From assembly GCF_000024765.1 (NCBI RefSeq), contig NC_013422.1:1-64000 (forward strand): a stretch of DNA of 64,000 bases, given 5' to 3'. This document shows, piece after piece, positions 39,572-48,153 of the stretch; the stretch's first letter is position 1, and each line of letters begins with the position of its first letter. The position numbers were made by a program, and so were the translations under genes. This DNA is from Halothiobacillus neapolitanus c2 (GTDB lineage: Bacteria; Pseudomonadota; Gammaproteobacteria; Halothiobacillales; Halothiobacillaceae). The notes beneath the pieces are model-generated. The model searched no databases and had not been told where the DNA came from. It saw only the letters and a program-made list of their open reading frames with translations.

Positions 39572-41770
39572 TTAGGGGCGAAGCACCTTCACTACATCCG
39601 GCACCTGTTTGATTCGGCGCATCACGCGCGCCAGATGCACCCGATCGGCTACCCGAAGGGTCACGGTGATGATGGTCAGATTGACGTCACGGTCATCGAA
39701 TCGAACGTCGTCGATATCGGCGCCGGTTTCGGCTGCGGCACTCGCGATCCGCGCCAACCCGCCCCGGACATTCTTGGCGTGGATGACAATCAAGGCTTGA
39801 TAATCACCCAAGGCCGGATCGGCCCAGTTGACCGCCAACCAGCGCTCCGGATGCACCCCGACATCGGCCGCATTGCCGCAATCATGTCGATGGACGACTA
39901 TCCCGCGACCTGTGCTTAAAAAACCAACTACGGCATCGCCAGGAATCGGATGGCAACACTTGGCAAAGTCGACCACGAGCCCTTCGGTTCCGCTGATGAT
40001 GGGGGTCTGAGTCGCGTTGAGGCTCGTCATTGCGCCATGCGATTCTGCGCCTTCATCCGTGTTTTCGTCCGCCATGAGCAGACGTGCTACCAGTGGCGCC
40101 ATGCGGTTGCCGAGGCCGATTTCACGAAGCAGATCAGACAACCCATCGTGATGATATTCCGCCAATAAGCGTTTGAGTCGATCGGTCTTGATGTCGTTGA
40201 AATCGATCGATTCGGCGTTCAGGGACTTGGCAAGTAAACGATGCCCCAGCTTGATGGCCTCCGAATCCTGCAAATTCTTGAGGTAGTTGCGGATATTCGC
40301 TCGCGCCCGGGCGGTGACGACAAACGACAGCCAGTTCGGATTGGGTTCGGCACCCTCTGCTGTGATGATCTCGATTGTCTGGCCGTTCTCCAGCGGTGTA
40401 GAGAGCGGGGCGAACCGGCGATCGATCTTGCAGGCGACGCAATGATTGCCGACATCGGTGTGGATGGCATACGCAAAATCGACGACGGTGGCACGGCGCG
40501 GCAACTCGATGATCTCGCCCATGGGCGTGAAGACATAAACTTCGTCCGGAAACAGATCGACCTTGACCGACTCAAGGAACTCCTGCGGATTGCCCGCTTT
40601 TTGCTGGATTTCCAGCAGATCGCGCAGCCATTCGCGTGCGCGCGCTTGAGTAACCGTGCCTTGATCGTGACTGGATTTGTAGAGCCAATGCGCCGCGATA
40701 CCGCTTTCGGCGAACTGGTGCATTTCGTTGGTGCGAATCTGGACTTCCAGCGGGATGCCGTGGGGGCCGAACAGGATGGTGTGCAGTGACTGGTAACCAT
40801 TGGCCTTGGGAATCGCGATGTAGTCCTTGAAGCGGCCTGGGAGTGGCTTGTAGAGATTGTGAACGATGCCGAGGGCGCGGTAACAGTCATCCACGCTGTT
40901 GGCAACGATGCGGACGGCGAAGACATCAAACACTTCCTTGAACGTGAGGTGTTTCTGCATCATCTTGCGGTAGATCGAGTACGGGCGCTTTTCGCGGGCA
41001 TCAATCTGTACCCGCAGACCTTCTTCGCCGAAGCGGTGGATGAAGCGCTCCTCGATACCTGCAACGATTTCTTTGCGGTTGCCTCTCGCCTTGCGCACGG
41101 CCTCACTGATGACGCGATAACGGGTGGGGTACAGGGCGCTAAAACCCATGTCCTCCAATTCGTGTCGCAGCGAATTCAGGCCAAGACGGCTGGCGATGGG
41201 CGTGTAAATGTCCAGCGTTTCCCGAGCGATGCGCCGACGTTTGTCCGGGCGCATCACGCCCAGTGTTCGCATGTTGTGCAGGCGATCGGCCAGTTTGATG
41301 AGAATGACGCGCACATCCTCAACCATCGCCATCATCATCTTGCGGAAGTTGGCGGCCTGGGCTTCGGCCTTGGACTTGAAGCGGATCTGGGTCAGTTTGG
41401 ATACACCATCGACCAGCCGCGCGACCTCCTCGCCAAAGCGAGCGACAATCTCCTCGCGGGCGACGGCGGTGTCTTCGATCACGTCGTGAAGGATGGCGGC
41501 CGTCAAGGTGGCTTCGTCCATGTGCAAACCAGCTAGGATTTCGGCAACCGCGACCGGGTGACTGATATACGGCTCGCCACTTTGACGGGCTTGTCCGACA
41601 TGCGAGTTCGCGCCAAAAATAAAGGCATCACGCACATGCGCGATGCCTTCCGGATCGATATACGTTGCCAAGGTCATAGCCAGCGGCGCGAAATAAATTT
41701 CTGCCTCTGCCGCTTCAGCAACCAGAACCAGTTTTTCCGGTTGCGGTTGTGGTACGGAAGCCTCGGGCAA
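39572..41770 (-). CDS. spoT: Bifunctional (p)ppGpp synthetase/hydrolase SpoT
   Basis: This controls the stringent response by making and degrading (p)ppGpp. The roughly 732-residue product has an HD hydrolase domain with HDVIEDT (H95-D96), a synthetase domain with the RFKD motif typical of bifunctional Rel/SpoT enzymes (RelA has EXDD), a TGS domain (VYVFTPMGEIIELPRR) and a C-terminal ACT domain. Start: TTG at 41770 with GAGGG about 6-8 nt upstream, directly after the rpoZ stop; ATG at 41689 is an alternative. A frame to 41938 would overlap rpoZ and is rejected. It is the last gene of dedA-gmk-rpoZ-spoT. Confidence 0.93.
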   Translation of the reverse strand: MPEASVPQPQPEKLVLVAEAAEAEIYFAPLAMTLATYIDPEGIAHVRDAFIFGANSHVGQARQSGEPYISHPVAVAEILAGLHMDEATLTAAILHDVIEDTAVAREEIVARFGEEVARLVDGVSKLTQIRFKSKAEAQAANFRKMMMAMVEDVRVILIKLADRLHNMRTLGVMRPDKRRRIARETLDIYTPIASRLGLNSLRHELEDMGFSALYPTRYRVISEAVRKARGNRKEIVAGIEERFIHRFGEEGLRVQIDAREKRPYSIYRKMMQKHLTFKEVFDVFAVRIVANSVDDCYRALGIVHNLYKPLPGRFKDYIAIPKANGYQSLHTILFGPHGIPLEVQIRTNEMHQFAESGIAAHWLYKSSHDQGTVTQARAREWLRDLLEIQQKAGNPQEFLESVKVDLFPDEVYVFTPMGEIIELPRRATVVDFAYAIHTDVGNHCVACKIDRRFAPLSTPLENGQTIEIITAEGAEPNPNWLSFVVTARARANIRNYLKNLQDSEAIKLGHRLLAKSLNAESIDFNDIKTDRLKRLLAEYHHDGLSDLLREIGLGNRMAPLVARLLMADENTDEGAESHGAMTSLNATQTPIISGTEGLVVDFAKCCHPIPGDAVVGFLSTGRGIVVHRHDCGNAADVGVHPERWLAVNWADPALGDYQALIVIHAKNVRGGLARIASAAAETGADIDDVRFDDRDVNLTIITVTLRVADRVHLARVMRRIKQVPDVVKVLRP

Positions 41771-41771
41771 G

Positions 41772-42095
41772 TTAACCCTCGTCGCTGGTGGTGGCCGGGC
41801 GCCGCACGCTACCTTCGTCCTCGTCGGCGAATTGCGCGAGTTCGGCGCGAATTTCGGCTTCTGAAATTTGTGAACGCAGCACAACCATGTGCTCCTGAAT
41901 TTCGTCGATGCGAGCCTGGTCGATCTTGCCTTCGCCAATTTCGCGCAAGGCGATCACGACCGGCTTTTCTTTACCCATCGGTACCAGTGGCTCGGCACCT
42001 TGTTCGATCTGTCGCGCACGGCGGGCTGCCATCAGAACCAGCTCGAAGCGGTTCGGAATCTTTACAAGACAATCTTCTACGGTGACACGCGCCAT
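41772..42095 (-). CDS. rpoZ: RNA polymerase omega subunit
   Basis: A 107-residue omega subunit that aids assembly of the beta-prime subunit and mediates ppGpp effects. It begins [30 protein letters not shown], a diagnostic N-terminus, and has an acidic C-terminal tail. It sits between gmk and spoT, the standard gammaproteobacterial order, which links ppGpp metabolism to RNA polymerase. Confidence 0.97.
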   Translation of the reverse strand: MARVTVEDCLVKIPNRFELVLMAARRARQIEQGAEPLVPMGKEKPVVIALREIGEGKIDQARIDEIQEHMVVLRSQISEAEIRAELAQFADEDEGSVRRPATTSDEG

Positions 42096-42145
42096 GATGA
42101 TTTTTCCCAGAAAATAGATCGGTGAATTGAATTGAGCTGGGTAGT

Positions 42146-42775
42146 TTACGTTTTTTTAGGGGTGTTCAGCAAATTTTCCAAGCGAACACGTTCCTTTTCG
42201 GCCTGACGCGGTGTGCGCAGGCGTGCGCTCTCGAACAGGCAGCGTAACTGATTGAGCGCCTGTGAAAAATCATCGTTGATGATGAGGAAGTCGTAGTTCG
42301 GGTAAGCCTGCATTTCCCGCTCGGCCTCGGCCAGCCGCCGGGCGATGACATCGGCATCATCTTGCCCGCGTCCGAAGAGGCGTTCCCGAAGCGCTTCACG
42401 GCTCGGAGGGAGAATGAAGATGCTCTGCGCCCCCGAAAAAAGTGGGCGTACCTGTTCGGCGCCTTGCCAGTCGATTTCTAGGATCAGATCCTGACCTTTG
42501 TCGAGCACGGCGCTGACGGCGGCCTTGGATGTCCCGTAGTGGTTGCCGAAAACCAGCGCATGTTCCACGAAAGCGCCTTCGGCAATCATCGACTCGAATG
42601 TCGGCTTACTGACGAAGTGGTAGTGCTGGCCATCCACTTCACCGGGGCGCATGGGGCGCGTGGTGTGCGATATCGACAGGCCGAGATCGGGCATCTGCTC
42701 ACGCAGGGCCTTGATGAGACTGGTTTTTCCCGCGCCGGATGGGGCGGAAATGACAAATAACTGACCTTGCGACAT
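42146..42775 (-). CDS. gmk: Guanylate kinase
   Basis: Phosphorylates GMP to GDP. The 209-residue protein has the P-loop [10 protein letters not shown] (10-19), the GMP-binding segments [20 protein letters not shown] and [19 protein letters not shown], and the core [10 protein letters not shown]. Length and order are normal. It is 6 bp after the DedA gene and 50 bp before rpoZ, all on the minus strand. Confidence 0.97.
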   Translation of the reverse strand: MSQGQLFVISAPSGAGKTSLIKALREQMPDLGLSISHTTRPMRPGEVDGQHYHFVSKPTFESMIAEGAFVEHALVFGNHYGTSKAAVSAVLDKGQDLILEIDWQGAEQVRPLFSGAQSIFILPPSREALRERLFGRGQDDADVIARRLAEAEREMQAYPNYDFLIINDDFSQALNQLRCLFESARLRTPRQAEKERVRLENLLNTPKKT

Positions 42776-42781
42776 CGCTTT

Positions 42782-43396
42782 CTAATCTCTCTCTTGTTCG
42801 CTTAACGCGGCTCGCTCGACCGCGCGCGCTGCCCGCCGACGGTTTACGATCCAGAAGACGAAGCCGATCACCAGAATGACAACGGCGCCGACATAGAATA
42901 CATAGTGACCCCAGTGGTTGATTTGCTCGAGTATCCGTTCCGCTGCCTGACCAAACACCCAGCCCAGCGCGATGAAAATCGTCGCCCAGATGAGCGCGCC
43001 AATGGCATTGTAGAAGGCGAATTTCCAAGGGCATAATCCGCTGTGCCCGATGAGTACAGGCCCCGCCGCACGCAAACCATACATGAACCGCACCATGACG
43101 ACGACGGGGGCGTGGTACTTGTGAATCCATCGATCCAGCCTTGGTTTTTGCTTCGCCCAACTCGGGAAGCGCAGCAAAATGGCATCGCCTTTCCAGCGCC
43201 CCAGCCAGAAGAAAATCTGGTCGCCAAGCCAGCCGAACACGACCGCAATGACGAAAACCTGAGGCAAGGGCAACATGCCTTGATGCGCGGCCAGTCCAGC
43301 CAGAACGAGTACGGTTTCTCCCTCAAGCAGGCAGCCAATTGCCAGCACCAACAGACCGTATTGTGCCAGCAGCGCGGCGATATCTATTCCAAACAA
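42782..43396 (-). CDS. DedA family membrane protein
   Basis: A 204-residue polytopic inner-membrane protein of the DedA/SNARE-associated family; several members recycle undecaprenyl phosphate or other lipid carriers, and others affect proton homeostasis. The conserved GETVLVLAG loop near residue 27, the FGWLGDQIFFWLGRW segment and the VRFMYGLRAAGPVLIGHS signature with its arginine are present. The start is TTG at 43396; no ATG is available. A Cys appears in the first span (GCLLEGE). It is close to gmk, probably the first gene of that operon. Confidence 0.88.
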   Translation of the reverse strand: MFGIDIAALLAQYGLLVLAIGCLLEGETVLVLAGLAAHQGMLPLPQVFVIAVVFGWLGDQIFFWLGRWKGDAILLRFPSWAKQKPRLDRWIHKYHAPVVVMVRFMYGLRAAGPVLIGHSGLCPWKFAFYNAIGALIWATIFIALGWVFGQAAERILEQINHWGHYVFYVGAVVILVIGFVFWIVNRRRAARAVERAALSEQERD

Positions 43397-43483
43397 AATG
43401 CGTACTCGATGAGTGATAAATCATGGGGCAAATGAAACATATCTTTTTCGCCGGGTGTGAGATGACTTTGCAGCCGCAAAGGC

Positions 43484-43954
43484 TCAGCCAGCCGTCACGC
43501 GGCTCGTGCCATTGGGGGCGGTAATGACCTGGACGCGCTGCCCGAGGGAGAATATCTGCCCGCCTACAGACTGGACGATCGATACCGTGCGGCCATTATC
43601 CAGGCGAACAACAATCTCGACCCCATTTTGTTGTGTGACGCCTTCTTCGATGGCGGAACCGGCAACTCCCCCACCGATGGCGCCGCCTACCGTCGCGAGG
43701 TCACGCCCCAGACCGCCGCCCACGCCACTGCCAAGCAGGCCACCAACTACGGCACCGCCAATGGCACCGATCGGTGTTTGCGTCCCGGCGATACGCACGC
43801 CGCGCAAGCTTTCAATCGTGCCGTACTGAACGGATTGCATTTGCATGGCGTTGTTACGGCTGTACACGTCGCCAGACATCGGGGTAACGCAACCGGTCAG
43901 GGCGGCCAACATGATGATCGGCACCGACCATTTGATTATGGATTGCGCGCGCAT
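43484..43954 (-). CDS. Glycine-zipper outer-membrane lipoprotein (SlyB-like)
   Basis: A 156-residue lipoprotein precursor. The signal peptide ends in the lipobox LTGC (cysteine near residue 22). The mature part has a short linker, a glycine-zipper segment (about 62-105, PIGAIGGAVVGGLLGSGVGGGLG and repeated GGAIGGGVAG) and a C-terminal beta domain (VEIVVRLDNGRTVSIVQ), the layout of SlyB/Pcp-type proteins. ATG at 43954 has AGAGGAG upstream; the longer frame to 44140 is not supported. It is separate from the dedA operon. Confidence 0.88.
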   Translation of the reverse strand: MRAQSIIKWSVPIIMLAALTGCVTPMSGDVYSRNNAMQMQSVQYGTIESLRGVRIAGTQTPIGAIGGAVVGGLLGSGVGGGLGRDLATVGGAIGGGVAGSAIEEGVTQQNGVEIVVRLDNGRTVSIVQSVGGQIFSLGQRVQVITAPNGTSRVTAG

Positions 43955-43985
43955 GGTGATCTCCTCTGTTTGGATCATGATGTGA

Positions 43986-44003
43986 CTTAAGGAACCTCTG
44001 ACC
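43986..44003. repeat. Solo end of the 47.7-kb MITE family
   Basis: TTAA-GGAACCTCTGA at this spot matches the terminal sequence GGAACCTCTGA of the complete element at 47693-48006, again preceded by a YTAR-type tetranucleotide. No inverse partner is seen within the gap, so it is either a truncated element or a chance match. Confidence 0.45.
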
Positions 44004-44186
44004 AAAATTTTAACCGAATGTTTGCTCAAACCCTGAGTTAATCTTTGATAAGGGTGGCGCAAAACCCCATCGAGGCAATTACTGATGTGATTTTGATTGA
44101 TCCGTAGTTCTGAAAATGGCGCAGAGGTGATAAATTGCACGTCTTGTGCGATAAAAATTACTGAGCCTAACTACGAGTTTGAAGCA

Positions 44187-44936
44187 ATGATTGAACTGCT
44201 GCTTGCCCCAGAAACCTGGATTGCCTTCGCTACCCTGACCGCGCTCGAGATCGTGCTGGGTATCGATAACATCATCGTGATTGCGATTCTGGTGTCCAAA
44301 CTCCCCGAACATCAGCGGGCGGCGGGTCGTTTATTTGGCTTGGCGCTGGCGATGGTGACGCGAATTGGTCTGCTATTCTCGTTGGTGTGGCTGATGGGGC
44401 TGACCGAGCCGTTCCTCCATATTGGCGAACTGGCCTTCTCGGGTCGAGATCTGATCTTGCTCGTCGGCGGGCTGTTCCTCGTCTACAAGGCGGTGACCGA
44501 AATGCACGACACCATGGAGACGGGCGGCCATATCGAAACGAACTCGACCGGCGCGATGCTGAAAAAAGTCAGTATCTGGGCGGTTGTGACCCAAATTGCT
44601 TTAATCGACATCGTGTTTTCGCTCGACTCGGTCATCACGGCCATCGGTCTGGTCAAGCATATCGAGATCATGGTGGCGGCGATTATTGTTGCCGTACTGG
44701 TCATGATGATCGCGGCCAAACCTATCAGCGAATTCGTTGAGCGACATCCCACGATTAAAATGCTGGCACTGGCCTTCCTGATTCTGGTCGGTGTTTTCCT
44801 GATCGCCGAATCGTTCGGCCAGCACGTGCCTAAAGGCTATATTTATACCGCGATGGCGTTCTCTCTGGTGGTTGAGTCGCTCAACATCCGCATGCGCAAA
44901 AAGCGTGAGCAACTGACTTCCAAAGTGCTGGAATAG
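44187..44936 (+). CDS. TerC family integral membrane protein
   Basis: A 249-residue multispan protein of the TerC/Alx/MeeF group, implicated in metal export or metalation of exported proteins. Key acidic residues sit in the membrane motifs LEIVLGIDNII (about 20-30) and DIVFSLDSVITA (about 147-158). Seven spans are predicted. ATG at 44187 aligns with the family start (MIELLLAPETWIAF); the upstream frame from 44097 is not used. No Mn-responsive riboswitch is recognisable upstream. It is convergent with the ExoIII gene. Confidence 0.9.
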   Translation: MIELLLAPETWIAFATLTALEIVLGIDNIIVIAILVSKLPEHQRAAGRLFGLALAMVTRIGLLFSLVWLMGLTEPFLHIGELAFSGRDLILLVGGLFLVYKAVTEMHDTMETGGHIETNSTGAMLKKVSIWAVVTQIALIDIVFSLDSVITAIGLVKHIEIMVAAIIVAVLVMMIAAKPISEFVERHPTIKMLALAFLILVGVFLIAESFGQHVPKGYIYTAMAFSLVVESLNIRMRKKREQLTSKVLE

Positions 44937-44945
44937 GTGCGGGGA

Positions 44946-45716
44946 TCAACTCCGGTAGTCGATGATCAGCGGAGCATGATCGGAAAACTTCATGTCGCGA
45001 TACACCGTGGCCCGCTCGACCCGGTCGGCGAGATCGGGCGTGATGATCTGGTAGTCAATGCGCCAGCCCACGTTATTTTCCCAGGCATTGGCGCGGTTCG
45101 ACCACCAGGTGTACACGGCCTCGCCGGGGGCGACGAGGCGATGCGCGTCTACAAAGCCCAGTCGGTCGAATAATTCATCCAGCCACGCTCGCTCATGTGG
45201 CAAAAAGCCGGAGTTCTTCTGGTTACTTTTCCAGTTTTTCAAATCAATTTCTTTGTGCGCGATATTCCAGTCGCCGCAGAGAATCAGCGGTTTGTGCTGT
45301 TTTTGAAGATAGCTTTCCAGAATCGGCAGATAGGCGGCGAGGAAGCGGTCTTTCGATTCCTGGCGATGATCGCCTGCCGACCCTGAGGGCAAATAGAGCG
45401 AGGCCACCATCAGATCGGGGTATTCGAAGGCACAATAGCGGCCCTCGGCATCGAATTCGGGCAAGCCCAGTTGAGTGATGATGGCGTCGGGCGAACGGCG
45501 GGCATAAATGGCGACCCCGCTATATCCCTTCTTCTCGGCAGAAACGTACTGGCAGGTGTAGCCCGCAGGGCAAAACTCAGGGTCAGTCAGTTGGTCGGCT
45601 TGTGCCTTGGTTTCCTGGATGCAGACAAAATCAGCGTTTTGTTCGCTCAACCAGTCGAAAAATCCCTTGCGTGCCGCAGAACGAATGCCATTGGCGTTGA
45701 ATGAAATGACCCGCAT
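44946..45716 (-). CDS. Exodeoxyribonuclease III (ExoA-like), second gene
   Basis: A 256-residue EEP-superfamily nuclease that repairs abasic sites. Motifs: MRVISFNANGIRSAARKG, FVCIQETKAQ (catalytic Glu), LPSGSAG, ILCGDWNIAHKEIDL, GWRIDYQI and SDHAPLIIDY. The RSAARKGFFDWL opening separates it from the Xth-type gene at 8681 and places it with ExoA-like proteins. It lies 9 bp from the convergent TerC gene and no terminator fits in that gap. Confidence 0.94.
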   Translation of the reverse strand: MRVISFNANGIRSAARKGFFDWLSEQNADFVCIQETKAQADQLTDPEFCPAGYTCQYVSAEKKGYSGVAIYARRSPDAIITQLGLPEFDAEGRYCAFEYPDLMVASLYLPSGSAGDHRQESKDRFLAAYLPILESYLQKQHKPLILCGDWNIAHKEIDLKNWKSNQKNSGFLPHERAWLDELFDRLGFVDAHRLVAPGEAVYTWWSNRANAWENNVGWRIDYQIITPDLADRVERATVYRDMKFSDHAPLIIDYRS

Positions 45717-45788
45717 GAAAGCTCCGCTTCGTGTATGAACTGCGGTGGAGTTTAGCAGCGTGACCTCGGAGCCTGTCGGAAAGCGGGC

Positions 45789-45815
45789 AAAAAAAAGCCC
45801 CGTATCATTCGGGGC
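45789..45815 (-). terminator. Rho-independent terminator downstream of degP
   Basis: On the minus strand GCCCCG-AATGATA-CGGGGC is followed by eight T residues. It lies about 280 bp after the degP stop; the interval 45816-46090 shows no supported gene and may be a 3' untranslated region. Confidence 0.9.
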
Positions 45816-46090
45816 AATGGTTCATCCTTGAGGAGCCAGTTCTTAAGATAGTGCGCCAAGCTTAAAGTTAACCCGGTTATTCAAAAAAACTGATCATCAA
45901 TTCATATCGTGGAATTAGTCTTGCCCTGACAAGTGCCCGGACAGTTCCGCCTCGCGTCTGGGCAAACACTGATTGGGTGATTTTGGAGCCATTTTCCGAT
46001 GGTGAACGCATGTGGTCCAGCATTGGGAAATGGCGGCACAGGACCGTGCCGCACTGCCTCTGTGCGAATTCAGAGGCGGGTTGTGTCGAC

Positions 46091-47545
46091 TTACTGAGTA
46101 CCGAGTTGAACCGCCATGAATAACGGTTGACCATCCCGCAACAGCCGGATGGCAATCGGTCGGTCCTTCGGCGCACTGTCGAGCGCTTTTTTCAGATCGG
46201 TCGCAGACTTCATCGGCATCCGATTGACTTCCAGCAGGATGTCGCCGGGGGCAATAACCGATGCGAATTGCGAGTCATTTTTGACGCTTTTCACTTTTAT
46301 GCCGTATTTGATGTTCAGCTGCTGCAGTTCGTCTGGGGAGAGTTCGGTGACCTGAAGACCCATTTTTTCAATGGCTTCACTGGTGCCCGATTCAGCTTCG
46401 AGTGCTTTCTTGTCGAGCTTTTCGATGGTGACATTAAGCTCCATCTGCTTGCCATCGCGCATCAAGGTGAGGGTGGCCGGTTTGCCAATCGGCGACATGC
46501 CAACCATGATGGGCAATTCGCCGGAGTGTTTGATCTCGCTGCCGTTAAACTTGAGAATGATATCGCCCGATTTTAGACCTGCTTTGGCCGCCGGTGTGTT
46601 GGGCTCCACCTTAGCCACCAGTGCGCCTTTGGTGGTATCCAGACCGAACGATTGCGCCAAATCGTAGGTGACCGGCTGGATCAACACGCCCAAATAGCCT
46701 CGCGTCACATGACCGGTAGACTTGATCTGATCGACCACGTTCATGGCAACATTGATCGGAATCGCAAACGAGATCCCCATAAACCCGCCAGATTTCGTAT
46801 AAATCTGCGAATTGATGCCGATGACTTTGCCGTTAGCATTGATCAATGGACCGCCCGAGTTGCCCGGATTGACGGGCGCATCGGTTTGAATGAAGGGCAC
46901 GTAGCTCTCATCGGGCAAATCGCGGCCCAGGGCAGACACGATGCCGTGCGTTGCGGTGTGATCGAGCCCGAAAGGCTCGCCAATGGCAAGAACCCATTCG
47001 CCCACTTGGATATTATCCGAGTTGCCAATGGGGGCAACAGGCAGATTTTTCGCATCGATTTTCAGCAACGCGATGTCGGTGCGTTTGTCTTTGCCGATCA
47101 CTTTGGCCTTGTAGGTTTGCTGATCGGGCAATCGCACCGTGATTTTGTCCGCGCCGTTGACTACATGCGCGTTGGTAAGAATGTAGCCATCGGCGGAAAT
47201 AATAAAACCCGAACCCAGAGAGCGAATCGGTTCACGCTTCATTTGCGGCATTTGTTCTTGGAAAAAATGCCGGAACATATCGCCCGCAGGTCCTGGCGGA
47301 AAGGTTGGCATTTCGCCGTTGTTAAAAGCTTCTTGGGTTTTGGGATTGCTCACGCTGCTGATATTGACCACCCACGGGCTGGCCTGTTTTACCAACTGCA
47401 CATAATCGGGGACGCCGTTGTCGGCAAAACTGATCGCCGGTGTCATCGCCATCAACGGTGTGGCAATCAGAGCGGCGGCCATCAAAAGCCGTCCACGGCG
47501 CGGCAAGCCTGCACGAATGGCTTCAACAAGAATCTGGGTTCGCAT
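46091..47545 (-). CDS. Periplasmic serine endoprotease DegP/MucD (Do family)
   Basis: A 484-residue periplasmic protease/chaperone for misfolded envelope proteins. It has a signal peptide (about 1-41), a trypsin-like domain with the triad H127 (TNAHVV), D157 (RTDIALL) and S230 (GNSGGPL), and two PDZ domains (about 280-365 and 390-480). Sequence around the LA loop (EQMPQMKREP) is short, as in MucD-type rather than DegP of E. coli. The start ATG has AGAGG upstream. It stands alone between a terminator and a MITE. Confidence 0.94.
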   Translation of the reverse strand: MRTQILVEAIRAGLPRRGRLLMAAALIATPLMAMTPAISFADNGVPDYVQLVKQASPWVVNISSVSNPKTQEAFNNGEMPTFPPGPAGDMFRHFFQEQMPQMKREPIRSLGSGFIISADGYILTNAHVVNGADKITVRLPDQQTYKAKVIGKDKRTDIALLKIDAKNLPVAPIGNSDNIQVGEWVLAIGEPFGLDHTATHGIVSALGRDLPDESYVPFIQTDAPVNPGNSGGPLINANGKVIGINSQIYTKSGGFMGISFAIPINVAMNVVDQIKSTGHVTRGYLGVLIQPVTYDLAQSFGLDTTKGALVAKVEPNTPAAKAGLKSGDIILKFNGSEIKHSGELPIMVGMSPIGKPATLTLMRDGKQMELNVTIEKLDKKALEAESGTSEAIEKMGLQVTELSPDELQQLNIKYGIKVKSVKNDSQFASVIAPGDILLEVNRMPMKSATDLKKALDSAPKDRPIAIRLLRDGQPLFMAVQLGTQ

Positions 47546-47692
47546 ACGTTACCTCTGCTGATTAAAACAACGAAAGATTCTGGGATCGCAACCGACTTGA
47601 CCCGAGCCGATAAAATGGCGCTGAAACCGGTTGCATGATGTTTCTGATACCAAACCCGAAGAATAGTTCAGCACTTCGTTATGTTTGCTTAG

Positions 47693-48006
47693 GGAACCTC
47701 TGATTGAATCCTTCGTGGCCGAGACAGGCTTTTGAGGGATGAGTCGCAAGGCGCGGCGCGAAACGGGCTTGCGCCAGCTTCGCGTTAATGGTTATTCCAT
47801 TCGTGAGCGGCGCAACACAGCGGGCTTACGCCAGCTACGCGTAAAATCGCCCTCAAAAGCCCGTCCCATGCGGGTTGATGCCCAAAAGACGCAACACTTC
47901 GTTATCGGCCTTGGCATCGTAGCGCAACTACGACCTTCGGCCTCTGCCTCGTTTTGCGGCTTTTGGATCAGCAACTCGGCTCACGAGGGATTCAATCAGA
48001 GGTTCC
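47693..48006. mobile_element. MITE with long terminal inverted repeats
   Basis: A 314-bp non-coding element whose ends, GGAACCTCTGATTGAATCC extended by about 12 bases, are inverted copies of each other with one mismatch and a 1-base indel. The tetranucleotide TTAG is duplicated at both sides (47689-47692 and 48007-48010), fitting the YTAR target of IS5-type transposases. Inside, CGGGCTT-CGCCAGCT-CGCGT occurs twice in direct orientation (about 47764 and 47820). No transposase frame is present, so it needs help in trans. Confidence 0.85.
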
Positions 48007-48153
48007 TTAGATCATAAAAACTTCATACGCAGTCGTTAATGTTCGTGTTCACTCTTGGCAGCCAGCGCAAAGGTAAGACGCGAAAAAGCCTCCATGCCGC
48101 GTGCGTCCCCTCTGCCTAGAACGTCTCATTGCCATCAATCAGGAAGTGCAAAA

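Noticed and set aside
43955-44186. Mn-responsive (yybP-ykoY) riboswitch before the TerC gene
   Set aside because: TerC genes often have one, but I could not recognise the conserved loops in this 232-bp gap.
45877-46176. 99-codon minus-strand frame overlapping the degP 3' end
   Set aside because: It overlaps degP in another frame, has no ribosome site or family features, and lies between the degP stop and its terminator.
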